DNA of 64,000 nt from SIG299 sp045531955 (GCA_045531955.1 JAZSFC010000001.1:1-64000); one strand, 5' to 3'. Shown: positions 8,157 through 15,449, counted from the stretch's first letter. The notes: generated by a model from the letters alone, not told the origin. Numbers and translations are program-made.

Positions 8157-9395
8157 ATGTATTCATTTGATGAAGTAAAGTGTTTCGATCCGGAAGTTGC
8201 CGCGGCTATGGACTTAGAGCTGGGCAGACAGAAGGACCATATTGAACTGATTGCATCTGAAAACTTTGTAAGTAAGGCTGTTATGGCAGCTATGGGCAGC
8301 CCATTAACCAATAAGTACGCAGAAGGATATCCTGGTAAGCGTTACTACGGCGGATGTGAGTTCGTTGATGTAGTAGAAAATCTTGCTATTGAGCGTGTAA
8401 AGGAAATTTACGGTTGCACCTATGCAAACGTTCAGCCACACTCCGGCGCACAGGCTAATATGGCGGTATTCTTTGCACTGCTTCAGCCGGGCGATACTGT
8501 GCTTGGTATGAATCTTGCACATGGCGGTCATCTTTCTCATGGCAGCCCAGTTAACTTCTCCGGTTCCTATTTCAATATTGTACCTTACGGTGTAAATGAT
8601 GACGGTTTCATCGACTACGATGAAGTTCTCCGCATCGCAAAGGAAGCAAAGCCGAAGATGATTATTGCAGGTGCCAGTGCCTATGCAAGAACCATTGATT
8701 TCAAGCGTTTCCGTGAAATCGCAGATGAGGTTGGCGCATTCCTTATGGTAGATATGGCTCATATCGCAGGTCTGGTTGCAGGTGGTTCTCATCCATCCCC
8801 ATTCCCACATGCACATGTAGTAACATCTACAACACATAAGACATTACGCGGACCAAGAGGCGGTCTCATCCTTTCCTCTGCAGAGTTCGCAGAAGAACAT
8901 AAGTTAAACAAGTGCGTATTCCCGGGTATTCAGGGTGGCCCTTTAATGCATGTTATCGCTGCAAAGGCAGTGTGCTTTAAGGAAGCCCTCCAGCCTGAGT
9001 TCAAGACCTACGCACAGAATGTAGTAAAGAATGCAGCAGCTCTAGCTGACGGTCTCGTAAAGCGCGGATTCAACTTAGTATCCGGCGGTACCGACAACCA
9101 CTTAATGCTGGTTGATTTACAGAGCATGGGTGTTACCGGTAAGGAAACCGAAAAGTTACTGGATGCGGTTAACATCACATGTAACAAGAATGCCATTCCA
9201 AATGACCCTACTTCCCCATTCGTAACCAGCGGTATCCGTCTTGGTACAGCAGCAGTTACTACCCGTGGCTTCGAAGTAGCAGACATGGATGTAGTGGCAG
9301 AAGCAATTTACCTTGCGGTTTCCAAGAAGGAAGCAGCAGCGGAAGAGGTTAAGGCTCTGGTTAAGACTTTAACTGATAAGCATCCACTCTACTAA
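8157..9395 (+). CDS. glyA: Serine hydroxymethyltransferase
   Basis: A 412-residue PLP enzyme that interconverts serine and glycine and loads one-carbon units on tetrahydrofolate. The PLP-lysine motif TTTHKTLRGPRGG is intact, as are the N-terminal IELIASENFVS segment and YAEGYPGKRYYGGCE. AAGGAGG (8144-8150) selects the ATG at 8157. Codon use is visibly biased to the preferred set, consistent with high expression. It has its own promoter (8055-8083) and terminator (9417-9447), so it is monocistronic. The one-carbon units it makes feed the methionine genes at 40-44.5 kb. Confidence 0.97.
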   Translation: MYSFDEVKCFDPEVAAAMDLELGRQKDHIELIASENFVSKAVMAAMGSPLTNKYAEGYPGKRYYGGCEFVDVVENLAIERVKEIYGCTYANVQPHSGAQANMAVFFALLQPGDTVLGMNLAHGGHLSHGSPVNFSGSYFNIVPYGVNDDGFIDYDEVLRIAKEAKPKMIIAGASAYARTIDFKRFREIADEVGAFLMVDMAHIAGLVAGGSHPSPFPHAHVVTSTTHKTLRGPRGGLILSSAEFAEEHKLNKCVFPGIQGGPLMHVIAAKAVCFKEALQPEFKTYAQNVVKNAAALADGLVKRGFNLVSGGTDNHLMLVDLQSMGVTGKETEKLLDAVNITCNKNAIPNDPTSPFVTSGIRLGTAAVTTRGFEVADMDVVAEAIYLAVSKKEAAAEEVKALVKTLTDKHPLY

Positions 9396-9416
9396 TCCTT
9401 TATAGTGTATATTTTG

Positions 9417-9447
9417 GCCCCTGCCTTGCGGTAGGGGCTTATCTTTT
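9417..9447 (+). terminator. glyA terminator
   Basis: GCCCCTGCC (9417-9425) pairs with GGTAGGGGC (9430-9438) around a TTGC loop with one G-T pair, followed by a T-rich tract. Confidence 0.85.
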
Positions 9448-9523
9448 TATCTGATAAAGGAAAGCAGAAAAAGTCGGGTACTTGTAGAAGTACTATGGTA
9501 TTATAGTATCATCGTTAACGAGG

Positions 9524-9537
9524 TTACACCGGTGTAA
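9524..9537 (+). promoter_or_regulatory. Palindromic operator candidate upstream of AraC-type regulator
   Basis: TTACACCGGTGTAA is a perfect 14-base palindrome ending 21 bases before the ATG at 9559 and just before the ribosome-binding site. A second inverted repeat, GTACTT-N4-AAGTAC, lies at 9478-9493 and a TATTAT box at 9499-9504. The placement fits repression or autoregulation. Confidence 0.5.
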
Positions 9538-9558
9538 AGGAAACAAGGAGGACTAGCT

Positions 9559-10389
9559 ATGAACTGGATGGAAAATCTGCAAAGCGCAATTGCTTACATA
9601 GAGGAAAATCTGACGGAGGAAATCAAGGTGCGGGATGTGGCGGAAAAAGCCTATGTGTCGGAGTTTCATTTTCAGCGTATTTTTTCAGCCTTGTGTGGCA
9701 TAAGTGTAGGTGAATATATCCGCAATCGCAGAATGACTTTAGCGGCGAAAGAACTGGCAGCGAAAGAGGTAAAGGTTATCGATGTTGCGGTCAAGTATGG
9801 ATATGATTCACCGGACAGCTTTGCCAGGGCATTCACAAAGTTTCATGGTGTGACTCCTTCTGCAGCAAAGGAAAAAGGAGCAAAGCTTCGGGACTTTGCC
9901 CCGGTCCGAATTAGTTTATCACTGGAGGGTGGAACGATGATGGAATATAAAATTGTGGAAAAAGCAGCATTTACGGTAATGGGAAGAAAACGCCAGTTTG
10001 ATAATGAAACGTCCTATCAGGAAATTCCGGAGTATTGGATGGAGCATTTTAATGATGGTGGCGGAAAAATTGTCTGCGGTATGTTTGGGCTTTGCATCGA
10101 TTCCGACGGAAGATATTTCGATTATCTGATTGCAGACCTTTATCAGCCATGGAAAGAAGTGCCGGAAGGCTATGAAACAAGAACGTTACCGGCAGGAACC
10201 TGGGCAGTGTTCCCATGTAAACAGAAAACCTTGCAGGACACTAATACAAAAATGTGGCGGGAGTGGCTGCCAAATTGCAAGGAGTATAAACTGGGTGGAA
10301 ATTATAATATCGAGATGTATGGACCACCATGTGAAGAGGACATGGGAGAGAGTTATGTAGAGCTGTGGTTGCCGATTGAAAAACTGTAA
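9559..10389 (+). CDS. AraC-type regulator with GyrI-like effector domain
   Basis: A 276-residue regulator. Residues about 8-105 form an AraC/XylS double helix-turn-helix domain (YVSEFHFQRIFSALCGISVGEY; YGYDSPDSFARAFTKFHGVTP). Residues from about 125 form a GyrI-like (SOUL-like fold) small-molecule binding domain (MMEYKIVEKAAFTVMGRKRQF ... YVELWLPIEKL). This is the Rob/BmrR-like arrangement of multidrug-sensing activators. AAGGAGG precedes the ATG. No obvious target gene is adjacent: it is followed by a terminator and a toxin-antitoxin pair on the other strand, so its target may be itself or a distant transporter. Confidence 0.9.
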   Translation: MNWMENLQSAIAYIEENLTEEIKVRDVAEKAYVSEFHFQRIFSALCGISVGEYIRNRRMTLAAKELAAKEVKVIDVAVKYGYDSPDSFARAFTKFHGVTPSAAKEKGAKLRDFAPVRISLSLEGGTMMEYKIVEKAAFTVMGRKRQFDNETSYQEIPEYWMEHFNDGGGKIVCGMFGLCIDSDGRYFDYLIADLYQPWKEVPEGYETRTLPAGTWAVFPCKQKTLQDTNTKMWREWLPNCKEYKLGGNYNIEMYGPPCEEDMGESYVELWLPIEKL

Positions 10390-10393
10390 ATGA

Positions 10394-10423
10394 AAAAAGG
10401 AGGTTTGTATGAACCTCCTTTTT
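10394..10423. terminator. Bidirectional terminator
   Basis: AAAAAGGAGGTT (10394-10405) pairs perfectly with AACCTCCTTTTT (10412-10423). With A residues on one side and T residues on the other, it can end both the AraC-type gene and the converging toxin gene. Confidence 0.85.
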
Positions 10424-10432
10424 AATTACACA

Positions 10433-10744
10433 CTATAACGAAAGCAGCTTTGTATAATTTCTTTTTTGATATAAAACACGATCCACATAAACAGTATTCT
10501 CTTCGAAACGGGAAAACGCAATGTAGTTACCTGCTGTGACAAAGCGATAAGGAGAATCCAGGTTGATATGCGGTTCCAATGGGGCACCGGACTCTGGAAA
10601 TTCACCGAGAACATCAACAGCGTCTAAAATGGAGGTAACAACATGTTTGGTGGCTTCAGGATTAGAGAGTTCCTTGGAGATGTAGTCCCAAATTTCGTCT
10701 AGGTCTTGAAGTGCCTTAGGAGAGTAGTTAATATTATACTTCAT
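10433..10744 (-). CDS. RelE/ParE family toxin
   Basis: A 103-residue protein starting MKYNINYSPKALQDLDEIWDY, typical of the RelE/ParE toxin fold, with the C-terminal strand pattern YIAFSRFEENTVYVDRVLYQKR that carries the conserved Arg residues. RelE members cleave mRNA on the ribosome and ParE members poison gyrase; sequence alone does not separate them, though ParE is closer by its helical start. I chose the ATG at 10744, which overlaps the antitoxin stop by 11 bases; a GTG at 10756 is in frame but less likely. Confidence 0.85.
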   Translation of the reverse strand: MKYNINYSPKALQDLDEIWDYISKELSNPEATKHVVTSILDAVDVLGEFPESGAPLEPHINLDSPYRFVTAGNYIAFSRFEENTVYVDRVLYQKRNYTKLLSL

Positions 10745-10994
10745 TGGCTTTTGCACGGAAATGAGCCCTTACATCAGTAGAGGATACCCATCCCTTTTCC
10801 TCTCCGGATTTTTTGCCTTTGATAAGGTTATTGAGAAGATAGAGTGTAGCTTGTGTTTTTTCGTATTCTTCGATATCCATTAAAACATAACTGCCTCTAC
10901 CGTTTTTGGTGAGATAAACAGGCTGTTCTTTGGTAACATTCCGAAGAACCTCCGGATAGTTACGTAAATCAGAAACCGGTACAATATTTGGCAT
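10734..10994 (-). CDS. Phd/YefM family antitoxin
   Basis: An 86-residue antitoxin with a Phd/YefM N-terminal DNA-binding domain (NIVPVSDLRNYPEVLRNVTKEQPVYLTKNG, MDIEEYEKT) and a charged C-terminus that would wrap the toxin. It precedes and overlaps the toxin gene, the usual order for autoregulated type II modules. The ATG at 10994 has AAGGAGG upstream and a near-consensus promoter behind it. Confidence 0.88.
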   Translation of the reverse strand: MPNIVPVSDLRNYPEVLRNVTKEQPVYLTKNGRGSYVLMDIEEYEKTQATLYLLNNLIKGKKSGEEKGWVSSTDVRAHFRAKANEV

Positions 10995-11030
10995 GGGATA
11001 CCTCCTTTTAAGATAAAATATGCTAAGAAT

Positions 11031-11058
11031 ATTATAACATATCTTTCGTAAAATTCAA
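11031..11058 (-). promoter_or_regulatory. Toxin-antitoxin promoter
   Basis: On the minus strand TTGAAT (11053-11058) and TATAAT (11031-11036) with a 16-base spacer, 37 bases upstream of the antitoxin ATG. Confidence 0.65.
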
Positions 11059-11074
11059 CGAAAAATAAATAGAA

Positions 11075-11103
11075 TTGATATTTTTGTCCGGCAGGGTTAC
11101 AAT
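11075..11103 (+). promoter_or_regulatory. Promoter of the methyltransferase-like gene
   Basis: TTGATA (11075-11080) and TACAAT (11098-11103) with a 17-base spacer, 29 bases upstream of the ATG at 11132. Confidence 0.6.
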
Positions 11104-11131
11104 GTTCTTAACGAAAGGGGGAGAATTACAT

Positions 11132-11806
11132 ATGACAAAGAAACAATTACTTATCAGTGCACTAACCAAATTTTTGGCAGGACTTGTTCTTATGGGACTG
11201 GTGCTTTTTCTACCTGCCGGAACTTGGAATTATCCTAATGCCTGGCTGTTTTTAGGTTTATTGTTTATACCAATGCTGATTTTAGGTATTGTGCTATTTT
11301 TTAAAGCACCGGAACTTTTGGAAAAACGTCTGCAAAGTAAAGAGAAAGAATCTACACAGAAAGGTGTCGTGGCAGCTTCGGGACTGATGTTTATTGGTTC
11401 CTTTGTGCTGGCGGGATTAGACTTCCGCTTTGGCTGGACCAACGTACCTGCTTGGCTGGTAACGGTTGCTGCAATTGTTTTACTGGCTTCTTATGGTATG
11501 TACGGAGAGGTTATGCGGGAGAATGCATATCTTTCCAGAACAGTAGAGGTGCAGGAAAACCAGAAGGTCATTGATACCGGACTGTACGGTGTCATCCGTC
11601 ATCCGATGTATACCGCGACCATTTTCTTGTTCCTTGCCATTCCGTTAGTTCTTGGGTCCTGGATTGCGTTTGCGGTGATGCTTTTGTATCCTGTCGCCAT
11701 TATTGCCCGCATCGGAAATGAGGAAAAGGTGTTGGAAGAAGGCTTGTCGGGTTATAAGGAGTACAAGAAAAAGGTAAAGTACAGACTGGTACCTTTTGTG
11801 TGGTAA
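11132..11806 (+). CDS. Isoprenylcysteine carboxyl methyltransferase-like membrane protein
   Basis: A 224-residue protein with about five membrane helices and the C-terminal ICMT/PEMT signature: GLYGVIRHPMYTA, then NEEKVLEEGLSGYKEYKK and a basic end. Family members are S-adenosylmethionine-dependent methyltransferases embedded in the membrane; bacterial substrates are mostly unknown. GGGGGAGA precedes the ATG at 11132; an in-frame TTG at 11075 coincides with the -35 box and is rejected. It stands alone between the toxin-antitoxin pair and the next regulated unit. Confidence 0.88.
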   Translation: MTKKQLLISALTKFLAGLVLMGLVLFLPAGTWNYPNAWLFLGLLFIPMLILGIVLFFKAPELLEKRLQSKEKESTQKGVVAASGLMFIGSFVLAGLDFRFGWTNVPAWLVTVAAIVLLASYGMYGEVMRENAYLSRTVEVQENQKVIDTGLYGVIRHPMYTATIFLFLAIPLVLGSWIAFAVMLLYPVAIIARIGNEEKVLEEGLSGYKEYKKKVKYRLVPFVW

Positions 11807-11846
11807 CTTGCATATCGCCCAAAGTTGATTCTATTTAAAAACGAGA

Positions 11847-11876
11847 TTGAAGAGCAAACCTGCTCTGTGTTATGAT
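11847..11876 (+). promoter_or_regulatory. Promoter of the leader/CD3324 unit
   Basis: TTGAAG (11847-11852) and TATGAT (11871-11876), spacer 18 bases. The spacer holds a perfect inverted repeat AGAGCA-N4-TGCTCT (11851-11866), a possible operator. Confidence 0.45.
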
Positions 11877-11909
11877 AAAAGAAAAAATAGAAAGGTTGGA
11901 TTTGACTAT

Positions 11910-11939
11910 ATGTTGAAAGCGAGATTAATTGCACGATAG
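11910..11939 (+). CDS. Putative 9-residue leader peptide
   Basis: A short open frame, ATG to TAG, encoding MLKARLIAR, with AAAGGTTGGA upstream. Its stop codon touches the 5' arm of a 15-bp hairpin (11939-11982), and a second stem covers the ribosome-binding site of the next gene. The arrangement resembles leader peptides of ribosome-monitored attenuators. Translation of the peptide is inferred only from the layout. Confidence 0.4.
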   Translation: MLKARLIAR

Positions 11940-12001
11940 CGATGGCTATTGCAAAAAAAACTAAATCTGTAATAGCCATTGCGTCCTAAACAGTATTAGG
12001 A
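11939..12001 (+). promoter_or_regulatory. Two-hairpin leader covering a ribosome-binding site
   Basis: GCGATGGCTATTGCA (11939-11953) pairs over 15 bases, with two G-T pairs, with TGTAATAGCCATTGC (11968-11982). Next, TCCTAA (11984-11989) pairs with TTAGGA (11996-12001), which contains the start of the AGGAGG site of the CD3324-type gene. No T-run follows, so control would be at translation rather than termination. Confidence 0.5.
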
Positions 12002-12009
12002 GGAAGCAT

Positions 12010-12336
12010 ATGAGCTATGTGAAAGCGGAGGAAGTTTTGCCAAAGTACTTGGTGGAGGAAATCCAGAAGCATGTGGACGGAAAGCTTTTGTACATTCCGA
12101 GAAAAGGTGAAAATTCATTTTCCTGGGGTGAAAAAAGCGGCACAAGAGAACGTCTGGCAAAACGGAATCAAACCATTGTGGAGCGCTACAATGCAGGCGT
12201 AACAGTGGAAACTTTAAGCAGGGAGTTTTATCTTTCGGAGAAACGCATCCGGGGAATCCTGCGCGAATATGAATCCTCACAGAAAACAGACGGAGGATTC
12301 AAAAATGAACAGAGAAAACAAACGGAAGCAATATGA
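12010..12336 (+). CDS. CD3324 family protein (Mor-like HTH)
   Basis: A 108-residue protein resembling the CD3324 family of Clostridia: MSYVKAEEVLPKYLVEEIQKHVDGKLLYIPRK at the start and a helix-turn-helix like that of Mor activators near residues 55-85 (IVERYNAGVTVETLSREFYLSEKRIRGIL). DNA binding is likely but no target is known. The AGGAGG ribosome-binding site lies partly in a stem, behind a possible leader peptide. Its last 32 bases overlap the RNHCP gene, indicating coupled expression. Confidence 0.8.
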   Translation: MSYVKAEEVLPKYLVEEIQKHVDGKLLYIPRKGENSFSWGEKSGTRERLAKRNQTIVERYNAGVTVETLSREFYLSEKRIRGILREYESSQKTDGGFKNEQRKQTEAI

Positions 12337-12730
12337 CAAGCACTATTATAAGACCCACCCGTGTAATGAAACCTTTACCTGTAAAAACTGCGGACGGACC
12401 GTAGTACCGGAGGGTGCAGGAAGCGACCACAGAAATCACTGTCCAAACTGTCTTTACAGTCTGCATGTGGATATTGAACCGGGCGACCGGGAATCGGACT
12501 GCGGCGGACATATGGAACCGGTGGCGGTATGGGTGCGTAACAAAGGCGAGTGGGCTATTATTCACCGCTGTAAAATGTGCGGAAGTTTCAGCTCTAACCG
12601 GGTGGCTGCTGATGATAACCCGATGAAGCTGATGTCAATTGCCATGAAACCAATCGGTCATCCGCCGTTTCCTATCGACAGAATCGAGGAAATGACAAAA
12701 ATGATGGGCGGCGAAGGAAGCCTGAATTAA
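12305..12730 (+). CDS. RNHCP domain protein
   Basis: A 141-residue zinc-ribbon-like protein with the family's namesake motif: DHRNHCPNCLYSLHVD. Cysteine pairs at CKNC, HCPNC and CKMC are placed to bind two metal ions. The role of RNHCP proteins is not established. The ATG at 12305 has GGAGGA eight bases upstream; an earlier in-frame ATG at 12269 has none. It overlaps the CD3324-type gene and is followed by a terminator at 12746-12780. Confidence 0.88.
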   Translation: MNRENKRKQYDKHYYKTHPCNETFTCKNCGRTVVPEGAGSDHRNHCPNCLYSLHVDIEPGDRESDCGGHMEPVAVWVRNKGEWAIIHRCKMCGSFSSNRVAADDNPMKLMSIAMKPIGHPPFPIDRIEEMTKMMGGEGSLN

Positions 12731-12745
12731 AAAGAATTAACAATG

Positions 12746-12780
12746 GAGAACAGAAGTTAGTATTGACTTCTGTTCTCTTT
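12746..12780 (+). terminator. Terminator after the RNHCP gene
   Basis: GAGAACAGAAGT (12746-12757) pairs perfectly with ACTTCTGTTCTC (12766-12777), followed by only three T residues; the stem is strong, the tail weak. Confidence 0.65.
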
Positions 12781-12800
12781 GGTATTAATATATAAAAGCG

Positions 12801-12824
12801 TTTATATAAAGTGGTTTATATAAT
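12801..12824 (+). promoter_or_regulatory. Repeated palindromic sites upstream of TetR gene 1
   Basis: TTTATATAAA (12801-12810, a perfect palindrome) and TTTATATAAT (12815-12824) are direct copies with starts 14 bases apart, the second containing a TATAAT box. They could be binding sites of the regulator encoded at 12865. Confidence 0.4.
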
Positions 12825-12864
12825 ATTAATAGAACTAATAGTTTTGGCAAAAGGAGGATGCTTC

Positions 12865-13434
12865 ATGGCAAGAAAAACACAAATCTCCAAGGAAATCATT
12901 TTAGATGCTGCATTTCGAATGTTGGTAATGGAAGGATATGCTTCTATCAATATTAAAGCTCTGGCAAAAGAAATCGGTTGTTCCACCCAGCCTATTGCCT
13001 GGCATTTTGGTAGTATGGAAGGATTAAAGACCGAACTTTTGGATTATTGTGTCCGTTTTCTAGGAAGGATTTTTTGTGGTATAAAAAGCGAACATGTGTC
13101 GGAGCAACTGGAGGATATCGCTTATGGATATATCACTTTGGCTTTTGATTATCCTAATTTGTACCGGTATTTTTACATGAGTGATGTGGACGGAAGAAAA
13201 ATGAATGAGCTGACAACTCATCTTCGTGCGGATAATTATGAAAAAGCCATCGGAATGCTTCAGAAAGAGTATGAGGTTTCTGTAGAAGATGCTCTTAAGC
13301 ATATGATAGATTTGCAAATGTATGTTCATGGTGTTACTTCTTATGTGGTAACTCAAGGTGGTTTTTCCGCAAAAGAGGAAGTAATGGAAATGATTCACCG
13401 GGCTAATCTGGCGTTTTTGGCGCGATTAAAATAA
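12865..13434 (+). CDS. TetR family regulator 1
   Basis: A 189-residue TetR-type repressor: the N-terminal helix-turn-helix (ISKEIILDAAFRMLVMEGYASINIKALAKEIGCSTQPIAWHFGSMEGL, read in segments) is clear, followed by a helical ligand-binding domain. The recognition helix STQPIAWHFG is slightly atypical (usual YYHF). AAAGGAGG selects the ATG at 12865 over an in-frame upstream GTG at 12811. Its likely targets are itself or the accessory genes downstream; the repeated sites at 12801-12824 are candidates. Confidence 0.88.
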   Translation: MARKTQISKEIILDAAFRMLVMEGYASINIKALAKEIGCSTQPIAWHFGSMEGLKTELLDYCVRFLGRIFCGIKSEHVSEQLEDIAYGYITLAFDYPNLYRYFYMSDVDGRKMNELTTHLRADNYEKAIGMLQKEYEVSVEDALKHMIDLQMYVHGVTSYVVTQGGFSAKEEVMEMIHRANLAFLARLK

Positions 13435-13452
13435 AAGTATATGAACATTTTA

Positions 13453-13481
13453 TTGACAGTGGAAAGGACTGGGTATATAAT
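13453..13481 (+). promoter_or_regulatory. Consensus promoter of TetR gene 2
   Basis: TTGACA (13453-13458) and TATAAT (13476-13481) with a 17-base spacer: a perfect sigma-A promoter. Confidence 0.85.
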
Positions 13482-13489
13482 AAAACATA

Positions 13490-13501
13490 TGTTACGTAAC
13501 A
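13490..13501 (+). promoter_or_regulatory. Operator candidate of TetR regulator 2
   Basis: TGTTACGTAACA is a perfect 12-base palindrome lying at the expected transcription start of the promoter at 13453-13481. The position suits a TetR-type autorepressor encoded directly downstream. Confidence 0.6.
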
Positions 13502-13525
13502 AGAGTTTTAAAGGGAGAATAAGCT

Positions 13526-14134
13526 ATGCCGCCAAAAACAAAATTTACAAGAGAAGAAATCATTCAGGCTGCCTTCGAAATGGCCAGGGAAAAAGGAATC
13601 GAGTCGGTGGTTGCCAGAGAACTTGGCAAGAAGCTGGGTACGTCTTCCTCGCCTATTTTTACGGCGTTTAAAAATATGGAGGAAGTGCAACAGGAGGTTC
13701 GGGCACTGGCATTAAAGGAGTTTGAAAGCTGCGTCAGCGATGCCCTTAATTTTACGCCGGCGTTTAAATACGTGGGCATGAAAATGATTGAGTTTGCCAT
13801 GCGGGAGCCTAAGCTGTTTCAGTTGATTTATATGCGGGAGCGGGAAGAGAGCCAGTCCTATGAAGAAATGGTGGTAGGGCTTGGGGACACGGTGGAAGTG
13901 TGCGTTCAAATCATGCAGCGGGATTACGGACTGGACCGCAAGGATGCAGAGCTGCTGTTTAAAATGACGTGGCTGCATACCTTCAGCATTTGTGCGTTGG
14001 TGGCAAATAAGGTATGTCATTTCGCGATGGAGGAAATCTCGGAAATTTTAAGTGTAAGCTTTCAGGGAACATTGATGCTGATTAAGTCGGGAACGTTCCA
14101 TACGATACCGGTAAATAAGCAGGAGAAACCGTAG
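13526..14134 (+). CDS. TetR family regulator 2 (WHG-like)
   Basis: A 202-residue TetR-type protein. The N-terminal domain (TREEIIQAAFEMAREKG, VVARELGKKLGTSSSPIFTAFKNMEEV) has the helix-turn-helix; the pattern SSSPIFTAFKNMEEV is that of regulators with a WHG-type C-terminal domain. AAAGGGAG precedes the ATG. A perfect consensus promoter with a palindrome at its start lies directly upstream, arguing for autorepression. The KTR-type gene follows after 26 bases and may be in the same transcript. Confidence 0.88.
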   Translation: MPPKTKFTREEIIQAAFEMAREKGIESVVARELGKKLGTSSSPIFTAFKNMEEVQQEVRALALKEFESCVSDALNFTPAFKYVGMKMIEFAMREPKLFQLIYMREREESQSYEEMVVGLGDTVEVCVQIMQRDYGLDRKDAELLFKMTWLHTFSICALVANKVCHFAMEEISEILSVSFQGTLMLIKSGTFHTIPVNKQEKP

Positions 14135-14160
14135 TGGCTTAAGGGAAAAGAGGAGAGATT

Positions 14161-14358
14161 ATGGAAGTAAAAACAGAATGGGTAAAATGCCCGGTGTGTG
14201 GAAATAAAACAAGAAATAAGGTGCGGGAGGACACGGTACTAAAGCAGTTCCCGTTGTTTTGCCCGAAGTGCAAAAATGAAACTTTGATAGAAATAGACAA
14301 ATTAACAATGACCGTTATTAAAGAGCCGGACGCAAAGACGCAGAGCCAATTATCTTAA
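14161..14358 (+). CDS. Cys-rich KTR domain protein
   Basis: A 65-residue protein of the Cys_rich_KTR type: WVKCPVCGNKTR at the start, PLFCPKCKNETLI in the middle, and IKEPDAKTQ at the end. The two CPxC pairs form a zinc ribbon. Function is unknown; such genes often sit in accessory or mobile regions. Its last codons are part of an octamer tandem repeat (GACGCAAA GACGCAGA, 14329-14344) that recurs at 24034-24065. Confidence 0.85.
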   Translation: MEVKTEWVKCPVCGNKTRNKVREDTVLKQFPLFCPKCKNETLIEIDKLTMTVIKEPDAKTQSQLS

Positions 14359-14390
14359 GTTTCAGGAGATAGTTTGCTTTGCGTTTTTTT
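14330..14390 (+). terminator. Terminator of the KTR gene
   Basis: ACGCAAAG (14330-14337, inside the last codons) pairs with CTTTGCGT (14377-14384), followed by T residues; TATCT (14351-14355) and AGATA (14367-14371) make an inner stem. Confidence 0.65.
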
Positions 14391-14422
14391 GTTTAAGGAA
14401 AGTGTTTTTGAAGGAGAAAAAT

Positions 14423-15445
14423 ATGAGTAGTACAGTTGATTGTATTACAAAAATTTTATATGACAGTTATGGGTTGAAGGCTACTGAAGCAATAAAATCT
14501 TCCGTAGGTGCCGGTTCCGATACCTGGTTCGTTACCTGCGAGGATAGTAAGTATGTGGTGAAATTTCCAAGTGAAAGCAGTATTAATAATCCGGAACTGG
14601 AACCGAAGCTTTGCGATTTTTTGCTGGAGCAGGGAATTCCGGTATGTCAGTTTATAAAGAATAAAGCGGGACAGTATGTGTCTGCAGATGAGCAAGGTAG
14701 AATATTTCATGTGCAGAAATTTGTGGAAGGAACTATGTACGACTGGCATGAGGCACCGGAATGGCTGTTAACTGAGTCTGCGGCTATGCTCGGCAAATTT
14801 CATACTGCATTGAAACATTATGAAGGTTTGCCGACGGGTATCGGCGAAGGTTTTTTCAAATTTATGACGCCAGAGCGGGCTGCCGTGTCTTACAGGGAAT
14901 CGTTGAAAATTGCGCAGAAGGAAGAAGAAGCAGAAGCTGTGGAAGATTTGCAGTACCGTATGGAACTGATGCAGCGGTTTCCGAAGTATACCTTCGATTT
15001 AAAGCAGTTGACCTGCCAAAGCACCCATGGAGATTATTTTATCAGTCAATTACTCTGTGACAAGAACAAAATCAATGCAATCATTGACTGGACTACGGCC
15101 TGTGTGCATCCGGTGGTGTGGGAAATTGTGCGTTCCTATGTGTATGCAGCACCATCCTGCAGGGATGGGCAAATTGATATGGAAGAGTTTGTACGGTATG
15201 TAAAGGAGTATTGCAACTATGCTGTACTGACGGAGTATGATTTATTGAACATGGTTCCGCTGTTTTATTACCAGATTGCGGTGTGTGATTATTATGGTCA
15301 GTACTATGAATCCGATGCGGCTAACCGTTACATTTACTTACAGCAAGCTAAGTTTTCTACAAAATTGATGCGGTGGTTTGAAAAATACGGGGATGTTTTG
15401 ACAACAAAAATAGCAAGAGAAATCATATTCAAAAAAAGAGGATAA
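14423..15445 (+). CDS. APH-fold phosphotransferase
   Basis: A 340-residue protein of the aminoglycoside phosphotransferase/choline kinase fold. The catalytic loop reads HGDYFISQ near residues 196-203, then INAIIDWTTACVHP supplies the metal-binding Asp. In the usual motif HGDxxxxN the last residue is Asn; here it is Gln, an oddity. Related proteins phosphorylate small molecules, and whether this one acts on antibiotics cannot be told. GAAGGAGA selects the ATG at 14423. Four bases separate it from the flavoprotein gene. Confidence 0.82.
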   Translation: MSSTVDCITKILYDSYGLKATEAIKSSVGAGSDTWFVTCEDSKYVVKFPSESSINNPELEPKLCDFLLEQGIPVCQFIKNKAGQYVSADEQGRIFHVQKFVEGTMYDWHEAPEWLLTESAAMLGKFHTALKHYEGLPTGIGEGFFKFMTPERAAVSYRESLKIAQKEEEAEAVEDLQYRMELMQRFPKYTFDLKQLTCQSTHGDYFISQLLCDKNKINAIIDWTTACVHPVVWEIVRSYVYAAPSCRDGQIDMEEFVRYVKEYCNYAVLTEYDLLNMVPLFYYQIAVCDYYGQYYESDAANRYIYLQQAKFSTKLMRWFEKYGDVLTTKIAREIIFKKRG

Positions 15446-15449
15446 CAAC

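Noticed and set aside
8304..8837. Minus-strand open frame of about 177 codons inside glyA
   Set aside because: glyA is certain; the antisense frame is open because of strong codon bias and has no start signals.
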